Origin: an uncultured Coriobacteriia bacterium
Lineage (GTDB): Bacteria > Actinomycetota > Coriobacteriia > Coriobacteriales > QAMH01
Reading direction: 5' to 3'
Length of the DNA stretch: 64,000 nucleotides
Assembly (NCBI GenBank): GCA_948466335.1
Contig: CAOKAE010000005.1
Location: forward strand, 59,302-123,301
In this document: in pieces, positions 42,659 to 51,592 of the stretch
Layout of the letters: the number at the start of each line of letters is the position of its first letter
How positions within the stretch are numbered: the stretch's first letter is position 1
Notes under the pieces: model-generated
The model's database searches: none
The model's input: only the letters and a program-made list of their open reading frames with translations
What the model was told of the DNA's origin: nothing
Position numbers and translations under genes: made by a program

Positions 42659-44036
42659 ACCGAGGAAGATACATTTCATTGGCGTCGGTGGCGTCGGCAT
42701 GTCGGGCATAGCACTCGTCGCCGCGTCGCGTGGTGTCGTGGTGAGCGGCTCGGACATGAAGGAGTCGCGTGCCACCAAGCGCCTCGTCGACGCGGGCATC
42801 GAGGTCATGATCGGCCATGATGAGGCAAACCTCGCGGACGACCTCGACGCGGTCGTCATTTCGAGTGCCATTCCCGAGAAGAATCCGGAGCTCGCCGAGG
42901 CGCGTTGTCGCGGCATTCCCGTGTGGCATCGCTCGCAGGCGCTTGCCTCGTTGGGGGAGGGCAAGAAGACGCTTGCCTGCGCCGGTACCCACGGAAAGAC
43001 GACGAGCTCGTCGATGCTGGCCACCACCATCGACCGCATGGGACTCGACCCGAGCTTCGTCATCGGCGGTGCGGTCGACGGCTACGACACCAATGCCAAG
43101 AGCGGTTCGGGGGACTACTACATCGTCGAGGCCGACGAGTCCGACGGTTCCTTCGTGCACCTCTCGCCCCATGTCGCGCTCGTGACCAACGTCGAGCCCG
43201 ACCACCTGGACCATTACGGGAGTCTCGAGGCCATCTACGAGGCCTTTGCCGACTTCCTCTCGCTGCTTCCCGACGAGGGGGCGGCCGTCGTCTGCGCCGA
43301 CAATCCCCGCCTTGCGCAAATCGCGCACGAGGTGGGCAAGCGCACCGTCGTGTACGGTGAGAAGGGGAGCGCCGATTGCGACGTGTGCTTCGAGGTCACG
43401 GGTAGGCGTGGCCTGGGCTATGCCTTCACCGTGAGCTTTCCCGACGGCACGAGCGTCGAGACGGAGATCACCAAGAACCCGGGACGTCATAACGTGCTCA
43501 ATGCCACGGGCGTGCTCGGCGTCGTGTGGGCCTGCGGTCTCGACGTGCAGCAAGCGGCCCGGGCGCTTTCCACCTTCTCGGGCGTGCGTCGACGCTTCGA
43601 TCTTGTGGGCGAGGCGGGTGGCGTCACCGTCGTCGATGACTACGCCCACCATCCCACCGAGATCCAGGCGACCATCCAGGCGGCGTCGAAGCTCGATTTC
43701 GACCACGTGCACGTCCTGTTCCAGCCGCATCGCTACTCCCGCACCGAATCGCTTGCACGCGAGTTCGGTCCGGCGTTTGACGAGGCGGACTCCATTATCG
43801 TCATGGACGTCTACCCAGCTGGAGAGGCGCCCATTCCGGGCGTCAACGGCAAGACGGTCATCGATTCGATCCTGCGGCACAATCCCCGCCAGCAGGTCGC
43901 ATGGCTCCCGCATCGTCCCGAGATTATTCCCTTCCTGCGGCATAAGCTGTCATCGGGCGATCTCATCATCACGATGGGCGCCGGCGATGTGACCGCCATG
44001 GCCCCCTTGCTCACGCGGGCGCTGGCCGAAGAATAG
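42648..44036 (+). CDS. murC: UDP-MurNAc:L-alanine ligase
   Basis: A 462-residue Mur ligase. HFIGVGGVGMSGIALV, SGSDMKES, TLACAGTHGKTTSSSML (ATP), EADESDGSFVHL, VTNVEPDHLDHYGS, DYAHHPTEIQATIQA, FQPHRYSRTESL. murG-murC-ftsQ order as in other Gram-positives. Start at the ATG 42648 after CACGAGG. Confidence 0.96.
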   Translation: MVNKPRKIHFIGVGGVGMSGIALVAASRGVVVSGSDMKESRATKRLVDAGIEVMIGHDEANLADDLDAVVISSAIPEKNPELAEARCRGIPVWHRSQALASLGEGKKTLACAGTHGKTTSSSMLATTIDRMGLDPSFVIGGAVDGYDTNAKSGSGDYYIVEADESDGSFVHLSPHVALVTNVEPDHLDHYGSLEAIYEAFADFLSLLPDEGAAVVCADNPRLAQIAHEVGKRTVVYGEKGSADCDVCFEVTGRRGLGYAFTVSFPDGTSVETEITKNPGRHNVLNATGVLGVVWACGLDVQQAARALSTFSGVRRRFDLVGEAGGVTVVDDYAHHPTEIQATIQAASKLDFDHVHVLFQPHRYSRTESLAREFGPAFDEADSIIVMDVYPAGEAPIPGVNGKTVIDSILRHNPRQQVAWLPHRPEIIPFLRHKLSSGDLIITMGAGDVTAMAPLLTRALAEE

Positions 44037-44088
44037 GGGCATCGCTTGAGTACCGGCCGGATAGACATCCGCATAACGAGGTAGTGTC

Positions 44089-45090
44089 ATGGCATCAGGC
44101 TCTCGCCCGAGGTCGAACTCCTCGGGTTCCCGTTCCAGGCGGGGCAGAAAGCAGAATACGGGTGCGAACTCGCGGGCGAGGCGCTCGTCCGTCAAGGCGC
44201 GCCAGAACAAGGGCTCGGCCCGGATCCAGCGAACCAACAAGGCCCGGCAGTCGTCCGAGAATGCCCAGAAGCAGGCGCGTGAGTCCAAGAGGCGTGCGGT
44301 CGACAAGGGCAAGCGCGCCGGCGACATTCGCGCCGAGCAACGCGCCAAGCGCCAGCGCTGGCAGTACCTGCGCTACATCGCCCGCATCGCCATCGTCATC
44401 GCCGTCATACTCCTCATCATATTCGGGAGCATCTTCATCTACCGGTCGGACCTTTTCCACGTCAACAACGTGCAGGTCAACGGATCGGCCCATCTGACGA
44501 GCCAGGAGATCACGAGCATCGCCGCCGTGTCCGACGACTCGACGCTGCTGCGCCTTGACTCCAAGGGCATCAAGGAGCGCCTCGAGGACAACGCTTGGGT
44601 GCAGAGCGCGGCCATTCACCGCGTCTTTCCCGATACCATCGTGATCGACATCACGGAGCGCGAACCCGGCGCCGTCGTCAAGATCAACGACAAGTCGAAC
44701 TGGGTCATCTCGACCGATGGCGCATGGCTATCGGCCGCCACGACCGACGACTGGGAAAACGCGATGAAGATCATCGACGTGTCGCCGTCCATGCCCGCCC
44801 CCATCTCGGGCAGCATGTGCGCCGACGGCGGCATCAACAACGCCCTGGACATCCTCAACAACATCAGCGACGACCTGCGCTCGCGCATCGTGAGCATCTC
44901 GGCCGAGTCCTCCATCAAGACCTTGCTCAACCTGGTGGACGGCGTGACGGTCGCCTTTGGCGATTCCAGCGACATCGAGGTCAAGGAGGCGGTCATCAAC
45001 TCGCTTCTCAACGAGTACGAAGGCAAGATCTCCTACATCAACGTTCGCGTCCCCACGCGCCCGACGTACAGGATGCTCGAAGGGGAGTAG
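44089..45090 (+). CDS. ftsQ: FtsQ/DivIB division protein
   Basis: A 333-residue bitopic protein. About 100 cytosolic residues, extremely Arg/Ser/Lys/Gln-rich (RPRSNSSGSRSRRGRK...), one helix (IAIVIAVILLIIFGSIFIY), then the POTRA domain (LFHVNNVQVNGSAHLTSQEI) and an FtsQ-type domain (VFPDTIVIDITEREPGAVVKI). It links FtsL/B to the FtsWI synthase. Last gene before the ftsZ leader. Confidence 0.9.
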   Translation: MASGSRPRSNSSGSRSRRGRKQNTGANSRARRSSVKARQNKGSARIQRTNKARQSSENAQKQARESKRRAVDKGKRAGDIRAEQRAKRQRWQYLRYIARIAIVIAVILLIIFGSIFIYRSDLFHVNNVQVNGSAHLTSQEITSIAAVSDDSTLLRLDSKGIKERLEDNAWVQSAAIHRVFPDTIVIDITEREPGAVVKINDKSNWVISTDGAWLSAATTDDWENAMKIIDVSPSMPAPISGSMCADGGINNALDILNNISDDLRSRIVSISAESSIKTLLNLVDGVTVAFGDSSDIEVKEAVINSLLNEYEGKISYINVRVPTRPTYRMLEGE

Positions 45091-45246
45091 AGACCATTCA
45101 TGAGAGAATGCTAGTCACTCCATCCCCAAAAGGCTTTGTTGAGGTAAATGATTCAAATCACCTTATTTGACTAAGATAACTGACCGAAAACATGCAAAAT
45201 TCACCTAAAAAATGTTGGATATCGTGGCGTTATCTAACTCGAAGTG

Positions 45247-45331
45247 TATACTTGTCTGGACTGATTTTTCTACCATTTGGCAGACTAAACGGAGCATAAA
45301 AAGGAATTCCCACTGATGACGAGGATTCCTT
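45247..45331 (+). promoter_or_regulatory. ftsZ leader: candidate -10 and hairpin
   Basis: The 260-bp gap 45091-45350 is much more AT-rich than its surroundings, which suits a promoter region. TATACT at 45247-45252 is the best -10; no clear -35 fits 17 bp upstream. AAGGAAT (45301-45307) and ATTCCTT (45325-45331) form a 7-bp hairpin just before the ftsZ ribosome site AGGAAGG. CATTC/GAATG near 45107-45120 may be the tail structure after ftsQ. Confidence 0.45.
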
Positions 45332-45350
45332 AAACGTAGGAAGGACTGAC

Positions 45351-46439
45351 ATGCCCGAGTACACAGGATCTGACCATCTCGCTGTAATCAAGGTGGTCGG
45401 CGTTGGCGGCGGCGGCACGAATGCCGTCAACCGCATGGTGGAGGCCGGCGTCAAGGGTGTCGAGTTCATCGCCATCAATACCGACAGGCAGGCGTTGCTC
45501 ATGTCCGACGCGGACCGCACGGTCCACATCGGCGAGGAGCTCACCCGCGGTCTCGGCGCCGGTGCCAATCCCGAGATCGGCGCCCAGGCGGCCGAGGAAT
45601 CCCGCGCTGATATCCGCGATGCACTTGCCGGTGCGGACATGGTCTTCGTGACCGCCGGCGAGGGCGGCGGAACGGGTACGGGCGCTGCTCCCGTCGTGGC
45701 AGAGATTGCCATGGAGGAGATTGGCGCGCTCACCGTTGGCGTCGTCACCAAGCCCTTTGGCTTCGAGGGCCGCAAGCGCATGAACCAGGCCGAGGAGGGC
45801 GTCGCCCTGCTCGCCCAGAAGGTCGACACGCTCATCGTCGTCCCCAACGATCGCCTTCTCCAGGTCATCGAGAAGCGCACCTCCATGCTCGATGCCTTCC
45901 GCATCGCAGACGATATCCTGCGCCAGGGCACCCAGGGCATCACCGACCTCATCACCATTCCCGGTCTCATCAACCTGGACTTCGCAGACGTTCGCGCCAT
46001 CATGAAGGACGCCGGTTCGGCCATGATGGGCATCGGTATCGCCTCGGGTGAGAACCGCGCGGCCGACGCCGCCAAGGAGGCCATCTCCTCCAAGCTCCTC
46101 GAGTCCTCCATCGTGGGTGCCGATCGCATCCTGTACTCCATCACGGGCGGCAGCGACATGAGCCTGCAGGAGATCGACGAGGCCTCCCAGATCATCAACT
46201 CCGCGGCCGACGAGGACGCGAACATCATCTTCGGTACCGTCATCGACGAGTCCATGGGCGACCAAATTCGCGTCACGGTCATCGCCACGGGCTTCGACGG
46301 CACTGAGCAGCAGGCGAGCATGGACCTCGGCGGCAAGCCGAGCGTCAGCCAGACCTTCGCCGCCTCCGCTCCCGAGGACAGCCTCACGCCCGCCTTCGAC
46401 GATGACATCCCCGACTTCCTCAAGCGCAGCCGCTACTAA
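45351..46439 (+). CDS. ftsZ: Cell-division tubulin FtsZ
   Basis: A 362-residue GTPase forming the Z-ring. [16 protein letters not shown] near residues 14-29, tubulin signature GGGTGTG at 105-111, T7-loop region around [11 protein letters not shown], and the C-terminal anchor peptide [13 protein letters not shown], which in actinobacteria binds SepF. The spacer before this peptide is short (about 30 residues). AGGAAGG precedes the ATG. Its stop overlaps pgeF (TAATG). Confidence 0.98.
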   Translation: MPEYTGSDHLAVIKVVGVGGGGTNAVNRMVEAGVKGVEFIAINTDRQALLMSDADRTVHIGEELTRGLGAGANPEIGAQAAEESRADIRDALAGADMVFVTAGEGGGTGTGAAPVVAEIAMEEIGALTVGVVTKPFGFEGRKRMNQAEEGVALLAQKVDTLIVVPNDRLLQVIEKRTSMLDAFRIADDILRQGTQGITDLITIPGLINLDFADVRAIMKDAGSAMMGIGIASGENRAADAAKEAISSKLLESSIVGADRILYSITGGSDMSLQEIDEASQIINSAADEDANIIFGTVIDESMGDQIRVTVIATGFDGTEQQASMDLGGKPSVSQTFAASAPEDSLTPAFDDDIPDFLKRSRY

Positions 46440-47305
46440 TGCCTGCAGGGGTTACCACGTCCCATATGCCATTGGAAGAAAATCTCCGCCTGCCGCTACC
46501 GCGGTTGGCGGAGATTCCCTTTTCCGCGGGCGATTCCACCATACGCGTCCTCACGGACGAGGCGCTCTTCGAGGCATGTGGCACCCGCATTGCGTTCACC
46601 ACACGAGACGGGGGAGTGAGCGAGGGGGCCTATGCTGGCCTGAACCTCTCCCATGCCGTGGGCGATGATGACGATGCCGTCGACGCCAACAAGGCCCTGC
46701 TCTGCGAGGCTCTTGGTATGAATAATTGTATAGAACGTCTAGTTACTCCCCTCCAAGTCCACGGCACAGATATCGTAGAAATTAGACACATTGTCGAATC
46801 ACAACGGCGCGTCGCCGAGGGGGCGGATGGCGTCGTGTGCGCGCAAGCAGACGTCCCCGTGCTGCTATGCTTCGCCGATTGCGTTCCGGTGATCCTCGTG
46901 GCGCCGGATGGCTCGTTTGCCGTCATCCACTCCGGCTGGCGTGGCTCCATCGCCTCCATTGCCGGCCTTGGGCTCCAAAGGCTGCAGGCGATCGCAGGCT
47001 TCCCTGCATCTGAAGTCAACTGCTATGTCGGTCCCCATATCGGCCCGTGCTGTTACGAGGTCTCCGACGAGCTCGTCGAGCGCTTTGTCGCCGAATTCGG
47101 CACGGCATGCGATGCGGGTGGTTCCCACCTCGATCTTTCGGCAGCCGTCACCGCCGCGCTTCTGCGCGCAGGAGCCTCTGCGGACAGAATCGTCCATGCG
47201 GACATCTGCACCTCATGCCATCATGAGGAGTACTATTCGTATCGAGCCGATGCCGGCGTCACGGGACGGCACGGTGCGTTCGCCATTCGAAAAGAGGAAG
47301 CATGA
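46439..47305 (+). CDS. pgeF: PgeF/YfiH-family purine nucleosidase-type protein (polyphenol oxidase fold)
   Basis: A 288-residue protein of the DUF152/laccase-domain family, which in E. coli edits peptidoglycan precursors and in other species cleaves purine nucleosides. Metal site: PLQVHGTDIV (His), FADCVPVILV (Cys), HSGWRGSIASI (His), with GPHIGPCCYEV. The start at 46439 overlaps the ftsZ stop; a later ATG at 46466 is possible. ftsZ-pgeF-yggS-sepF is a standard Gram-positive order. The exact substrate is open. Confidence 0.9.
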   Translation: MPAGVTTSHMPLEENLRLPLPRLAEIPFSAGDSTIRVLTDEALFEACGTRIAFTTRDGGVSEGAYAGLNLSHAVGDDDDAVDANKALLCEALGMNNCIERLVTPLQVHGTDIVEIRHIVESQRRVAEGADGVVCAQADVPVLLCFADCVPVILVAPDGSFAVIHSGWRGSIASIAGLGLQRLQAIAGFPASEVNCYVGPHIGPCCYEVSDELVERFVAEFGTACDAGGSHLDLSAAVTAALLRAGASADRIVHADICTSCHHEEYYSYRADAGVTGRHGAFAIRKEEA

Positions 47306-47997
47306 GCCTGGAGCAGCGTTGGAACGACACCTGCGCGGATGTCAGCCGTATCTGCGAGGAGAGCGGCAGGAACCCCCATGACGTGAAGATCATAGCCGTG
47401 AGCAAGACGGTCGAACCTCCTGTCGTGGGCGAGGCCATCGCCTGTGGCGTGACCGACTTCGGCGAGAACCGCGACAAGCCCTTCAACGAGAAGGTCGCCC
47501 TGTACCCGCAGGCGCGCTGGCACTTCATCGGCACGCTCCAGTCGAACAAGGCGAGGCATGTCGTGGGCAAGGCCTTCCTCATCCACTCCCTCGACCGTGC
47601 GTCGCTGCTCGAGGCCATCGAGAAGGCGGCGGACAATGTCGATTGCATCCAAGACGTCCTCATTGAGGTCTCGGTTTCCGGCGAGGAGAACAAGGGGGGA
47701 ATTCGCCCCGACGAACTTCCCGCCTTCATCGGGCGAATCGCGCAATGCGAACATGTCGCGTGCAAGGGCCTCATGACCATGGCCCCACGAGGCGACATGG
47801 ACCTTGCCCGAAAAACATTCGCCGGGTTGCAAAACTTAAGCCAGATGATGTCAAAATATTGCGATGAGCGTGATAGTATTTCCATGAGCGAACTTTCCAT
47901 GGGCATGTCAGAGGACTACCCGGTGGCAATAGAAGAAGGTGCCACCATGGTTCGCATTGGCAGAAGGATTTTTGACGATAACTTCAGGGCACTCTAG
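47302..47997 (+). CDS. yggS: YggS-family PLP homeostasis protein
   Basis: A 231-residue PLP-binding TIM-barrel protein (PLPBP). The PLP lysine lies in KIIAVSKTVEP, with FGENRDKPFNEKV, WHFIGTLQSNKARHV, and the C-terminal ELSMGMSEDYPVAIEEGATMVRIGRRIF, the phosphate-binding end. It overlaps pgeF by four bases. Confidence 0.93.
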   Translation: MSLEQRWNDTCADVSRICEESGRNPHDVKIIAVSKTVEPPVVGEAIACGVTDFGENRDKPFNEKVALYPQARWHFIGTLQSNKARHVVGKAFLIHSLDRASLLEAIEKAADNVDCIQDVLIEVSVSGEENKGGIRPDELPAFIGRIAQCEHVACKGLMTMAPRGDMDLARKTFAGLQNLSQMMSKYCDERDSISMSELSMGMSEDYPVAIEEGATMVRIGRRIFDDNFRAL

Positions 47998-48045
47998 CGT
48001 CACCACGTACCTAGGTGCCTGTTTCATATGAGCGAGGCACTTACT

Positions 48046-48831
48046 ATGAGTCTTTTGGGCGGTATGAAGGACCGGCTCGGATTTGGCGGAAAACCGGAAT
48101 GGGCTGACGACGAGGCCGAGTACTACGAAGACGACGTCATCTACGACGAGGATTACGACGATTACGGGGATTCGGGCGTGGACGAGAGGCGTGGCGGCAG
48201 TCGCCGCAGCGAGGTCATCTCCTTCGATTCCTACAATCCCAACAACTTCGAGCACGTGACGTTGTCGTCAGATCGCAAGCCGCGTGTCGCCTCCTATGAC
48301 AGCCTCGATTCCTCGGCGCGCTCCTCGCGCGGGTACTCCTCGCGTTCGTCATCGAGTTCCTATGGCAGGACCGTCGGCACCTCCGCCTCGAGACGCGATT
48401 CCTCGCGTTCGGTGGGAGAGCCCACCTGGTCTGCGCCGCAGGATCCGTCGTTTCTGGATTCGCCCGCTCCCACGCACACGAGCCGCGACCCGTATGCGTC
48501 ACTGGGTTCCGACTTCCTCAAGATCAAGGGAAACCCCGCGGGCAGGCTCGAAATCGTCTGCCCCAAGGCCTACGCCGACATCGAGAAGGTCGCCAATGCG
48601 GCAAAGGCCGGCAAGACGGTCATCCTCAACGTCGTCGACACCAAGGCATCGCTTGCCAAGCGCATTCTCGACTTCTCGTTTGGCGTCGCAAGCGCACTCA
48701 ACCTCAACGTCGGCAAGGCGGCCGAGCGCGTCTTCGTGATCTCGAAGAGCTCCGAGCCCCTAAGCGAGGAAGACCGCGAATACCTCGTTTCGCAAGACGT
48801 CCTGAAGCTGGAAGACGATAACGCACGTTAG
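48046..48831 (+). CDS. sepF: SepF, membrane anchor of FtsZ
   Basis: A 261-residue SepF. I chose the ATG at 48046 because it yields the amphipathic start MSLLGGMKDRLGFG, the expected membrane-binding helix, with GAGG eight bases upstream; a start at 48028 adds six residues. Residues ~15-165 are an acidic (DDEAEYYEDDVIYDEDYDDYG) then Ser/Arg-rich disordered linker, longer than usual. The C-terminal 90 residues are the SepF domain (IVCPKAYADIEKVANAAKAGKTVILNV in parts). No ftsA is present, so SepF is probably the FtsZ anchor. Confidence 0.93.
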   Translation: MSLLGGMKDRLGFGGKPEWADDEAEYYEDDVIYDEDYDDYGDSGVDERRGGSRRSEVISFDSYNPNNFEHVTLSSDRKPRVASYDSLDSSARSSRGYSSRSSSSSYGRTVGTSASRRDSSRSVGEPTWSAPQDPSFLDSPAPTHTSRDPYASLGSDFLKIKGNPAGRLEIVCPKAYADIEKVANAAKAGKTVILNVVDTKASLAKRILDFSFGVASALNLNVGKAAERVFVISKSSEPLSEEDREYLVSQDVLKLEDDNAR

Positions 48832-48837
48832 GGCAAG

Positions 48838-49665
48838 ATGGAAAACACCATAGTCAACGAACTCGGAACTGTACTCATCATAGGTGGCGGTCGCATGGGC
48901 CAGGCCATCGCCCAGGGTCTGCTGCGCATTGACGGCATGTCGGCCGACACGCTGACCATCGCCAATCCCGGACGAGAGAAGCGCGACCACATCGAGCGCG
49001 AGCTCGGCGTACGCACGGTCGAAGATGCCGCGTCTGGTATGCCGGCGCGCTGCGTGATTCTCGCGGTGAAGCCCGCGAAGGTGCCCGAAGCGTGCTCGAC
49101 TCTTGTCGAGGCGGGTATTGACGCGTCGACTCTCGTCATATCCATCGTCGCGGGCGTGTCAACGGCCAAGATCGCTGACCTGCTCGGTGCCGATGTTCCC
49201 ATAGTGCGCGTCATGCCCAACACACCGCTCGTGTGTGGCTGCGGCATGTCGGCGGTGAGCGGTGGCGCGGCGGCAAGCGCGGAGGACTGCGAACTCGTGC
49301 GCTCGCTGTTCGCCTCCATGGGCCAGGCCATCATCGTGGACGAATCCGAACAAGACGTCGTCTGCGCCGTGAGCGGGTCGGGACCTGCGTACTTCGAACT
49401 CTTCGCCGAGGTCATCGCGCAAAGCGCGGTCAAGCTCGGCATGGACTACGAGGACGCGCGCGACCTCGTCTTGCAGACCATGCTCGGCACCGCCCGCCTC
49501 GTCATCGAGACGGGGCAGAGCCTGCCTGACGCCATCGATGCGGTGAGCAGCCCCGGCGGCACCACCGTCGCCGCACTTGACGCCATGCGTGGCGCTGGTG
49601 TGGAAGAGGCGCTCGAAGACGGCGTCAATGCGGCCGCACGTCGATCGAAGGAGCTGGGTGCATGA
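48838..49665 (+). CDS. proC: Pyrroline-5-carboxylate reductase
   Basis: A 275-residue NAD(P)H-dependent enzyme of proline synthesis. LIIGGGRMGQAIAQGL (Rossmann), VILAVKPAKV, VRVMPNTPLVCGCG, VSGSGPAYFELFAEV, SSPGGTTVAALDAM with the family signature. Located between sepF and yggT, typical for Gram-positives. Overlaps yggT by four bases. Confidence 0.95.
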   Translation: MENTIVNELGTVLIIGGGRMGQAIAQGLLRIDGMSADTLTIANPGREKRDHIERELGVRTVEDAASGMPARCVILAVKPAKVPEACSTLVEAGIDASTLVISIVAGVSTAKIADLLGADVPIVRVMPNTPLVCGCGMSAVSGGAAASAEDCELVRSLFASMGQAIIVDESEQDVVCAVSGSGPAYFELFAEVIAQSAVKLGMDYEDARDLVLQTMLGTARLVIETGQSLPDAIDAVSSPGGTTVAALDAMRGAGVEEALEDGVNAAARRSKELGA

Positions 49666-49940
49666 TTTCCTCGACGCTGGTCTTTCTCCGTTCGCTTCTG
49701 CTGGGCATTTGCGATCTCTACGTTGCCATTATCCTCATCTACATCCTCATGAGCTGGCTTCCCAACCACCAAGCGGGGTGGATCGGAGACATCTATCGCG
49801 CGCTTGGTCGCATTTGCGACCCCTTTCTCAATATCTTTAGGCGTATAATTCCGCCTATTGGCGGTATGCTTGACATAAGCCCGATTTTCGCGATTATCGT
49901 CGTGCAGCTGGTGGGCCGGCTCATCGCCGCGCTCCTGTAG
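49662..49940 (+). CDS. yggT: YggT-family membrane protein
   Basis: A 92-residue protein with two hydrophobic helices. Family motifs YIIMSWLP-type (ILIYILMSWLPNHQ) and the central ICDPFLNIFRRIIPPIGGMLDISPIFAI in parts. Function unresolved; membrane protein in division loci. Starts in the proC stop overlap. Confidence 0.9.
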   Translation: MISSTLVFLRSLLLGICDLYVAIILIYILMSWLPNHQAGWIGDIYRALGRICDPFLNIFRRIIPPIGGMLDISPIFAIIVVQLVGRLIAALL

Positions 49941-49956
49941 GAAAGGAAGATTAAAC

Positions 49957-50769
49957 ATGGCCATCACAATGCAGGACATCCAGGACGAGGGATTCGAGCA
50001 CGCCCTGCGCGGCTACGACGTCGGACAGGTTGACGTCTTCCTGGAGCGCGTCGCCAATGAGGTCGACGCGATGAACAAGCAGATCGCCGATCTGGATTCC
50101 CAGCTCAAAGAGGCAAAAGACGAACTCACCAAGACGCGTGAGGAGCTTGCCGAGGCAAGCGCCGCGTCGCTCACGTCACCCGCCGAGCTCGAGCAGGCAG
50201 GTCTCGTCGAGCGCGAGCTGCGAAGCGAGCTCGAAATTGCCCAGGGTCGTCTCGCGGCCATGACCGTGCGTGCCGAGGAGGCAGAGGCCAAGCTCGAGCC
50301 CATGCAGGAGCAGCTCGGCGAGAAGAACAAGCTCGACAACGCCATTGCCGAGGCGTTTATCTCCGCGCAGCGCAGCGCCGCCCAGATCAAGGAGGACGCA
50401 CGCATCGAGGGCGACCGCATCTACCATGAGTCCGAGGCGAAGGCCCGCGAGTTCATTCGCGAGTCCCTGGCCAAGAAGGCCGCCATCGACAACGAGATCA
50501 AGGCACTCAGCGATTACGCCCAGAAGTTCCGCGAGCAGTATCTCGACATGCTCGAGCGCTTCGCCGCCCATGCCAAGGAGGAGTTCAACAACCTCACCCA
50601 GGGCGTGACCGAGGATCAGGTCGAGGCCGAGCTCCCCAAGCTCAAGCCGCGTGCGACCCATGCAAGCGATGGCATGCCCACCCTTGACGAGGACGACCTG
50701 CCGCGTCTCACGACCCAGCAGATTCCGCAGATCAACATTCCCTCCATCATGCCCGAAGACGGCAAGTAG
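49957..50769 (+). CDS. divIVA: DivIVA-family coiled-coil protein
   Basis: A 270-residue DivIVA. N-terminal membrane-targeting region (TMQDIQDEGFEHALRGYDVGQVDVFLERV) then long coiled coils (~35-110 and ~130-215) and a C-terminal tail. In actinobacteria DivIVA/Wag31 organises polar or septal growth. AGGAAAG precedes the ATG. Co-transcribed with ftsZ genes. Confidence 0.94.
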   Translation: MAITMQDIQDEGFEHALRGYDVGQVDVFLERVANEVDAMNKQIADLDSQLKEAKDELTKTREELAEASAASLTSPAELEQAGLVERELRSELEIAQGRLAAMTVRAEEAEAKLEPMQEQLGEKNKLDNAIAEAFISAQRSAAQIKEDARIEGDRIYHESEAKAREFIRESLAKKAAIDNEIKALSDYAQKFREQYLDMLERFAAHAKEEFNNLTQGVTEDQVEAELPKLKPRATHASDGMPTLDEDDLPRLTTQQIPQINIPSIMPEDGK

Positions 50770-50782
50770 GGGGGGGTATTGC

Positions 50783-51037
50783 ATGCGCCTGCCCGTGCAC
50801 GTCACGCCCATGTCCGGGCGTGCCGAGGTCGTCGGATGGCGCGAGGGGGCAGATGGCCTGCGCGAGCTTGAGGTGAAGGTCAAGGCGGCCCCCGAAAAAG
50901 GCAAGGCCACGAAGGAGGCGACGGCTCTCGTCGCCTCCTTCTTTGATGTTCCCAAGAGTTCCGTCTCCTGCGTGCGCGGCGAGACAAGCCGCCACAAGAT
51001 GTTCGAAATTCCTGATTCAATCGATATCGACAACTAA
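50783..51037 (+). CDS. yggU: DUF167/YggU-family small protein
   Basis: An 84-residue protein of DUF167. HVTPMSGRAEVVGW at the start, KVKAAPEKGKATKEATALVASFF, and the VRGETSRHKMFEI end are typical. Function unknown. Start after GGGGGGG at 50770-50775. Last gene of the cluster before the repeat and rnpB. Confidence 0.9.
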   Translation: MRLPVHVTPMSGRAEVVGWREGADGLRELEVKVKAAPEKGKATKEATALVASFFDVPKSSVSCVRGETSRHKMFEIPDSIDIDN

Positions 51038-51054
51038 ATTTGAGGATGCCGGAA

Positions 51055-51158
51055 CAGGCGGACGCTCCGCTTCGCTCCGACGGTCGCTTCCCGACAGCCC
51101 GCTTCGCGGTCTTTACGGCGCGCTCCCTTGGACCTCCGCTATGCGGAGCGTCCGCCTG
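51055..51158. repeat. 104-bp palindromic element, copy B
   Basis: Perfect 16-bp terminal arms CAGGCGGACGCTCCGC (51055-51070) and their complement (51143-51158). The core 51082-51140 is about 90% identical to copy A at 29093-29150. It lies between yggU and rnpB; its right end lies in the -35 region of the rnpB promoter. Confidence 0.85.
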
Positions 51159-51176
51159 CCCCATGCTTCGTCCTGC

Positions 51177-51182
51177 TATAAT
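51177..51182 (+). promoter_or_regulatory. -10 of the rnpB promoter
   Basis: TATAAT, 7 bases before the predicted RNA 5' end at 51190. The -35 position (about 51154-51159) falls on the end of the palindromic element and does not match TTGACA, so the promoter may rely on the consensus -10. Confidence 0.7.
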
Positions 51183-51189
51183 GCCACAC

Positions 51190-51558
51190 GCAAAAGCGGG
51201 CTGGACGATCGCGGCACCTGCCTCCTTCGCTTGAAGGGGAGTGGGTGATGAGGAAAGTCCGGGCTCCGCAGGGTAGGATGCCGGCTAACGGCCGGGCGGG
51301 GTGACCCGACGGACAGTGTCACAGAAAAGAAGACTCCCCATGCGTGCATGGAGAAAAGCTGAAACGGTGCGGTAAGAGCGCACCAGCGTCGCGGTGACGC
51401 GGCGGCTTGACAAACCCCATCCGGAGCAAGGGCAAATAGGGATGCCATGAGCTGACCCGGCTCGCATCCGGGTTGCCTGCTGGAGGGCGTCGGTAACGAC
51501 TCTCCTAGATAAATGATCGTCTTGGATGACAGAACCCGGCTTACAGGCCCGCTTTTGC
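51190..51558 (+). ncRNA. rnpB: RNase P RNA (class A)
   Basis: RNA subunit of RNase P, which cuts the 5' leader off pre-tRNAs. The universal P4 5' strand GAGGAAAGTCCGGGCTCC (near 51250-51267) and the 3' conserved GACAGAACCCGGCTTACAGG (near 51527-51546) are present. The ends GCAAAAGCGGGC (51190-51201) and GCCCGCTTTTGC (51547-51558) are perfectly complementary and form helix P1. Length about 365 nt fits class A. The boundaries are estimated from P1. Confidence 0.95.
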
Positions 51559-51592
51559 ACAGGGGACGGCCCTCACGTGTGGCTCGTCTTTG

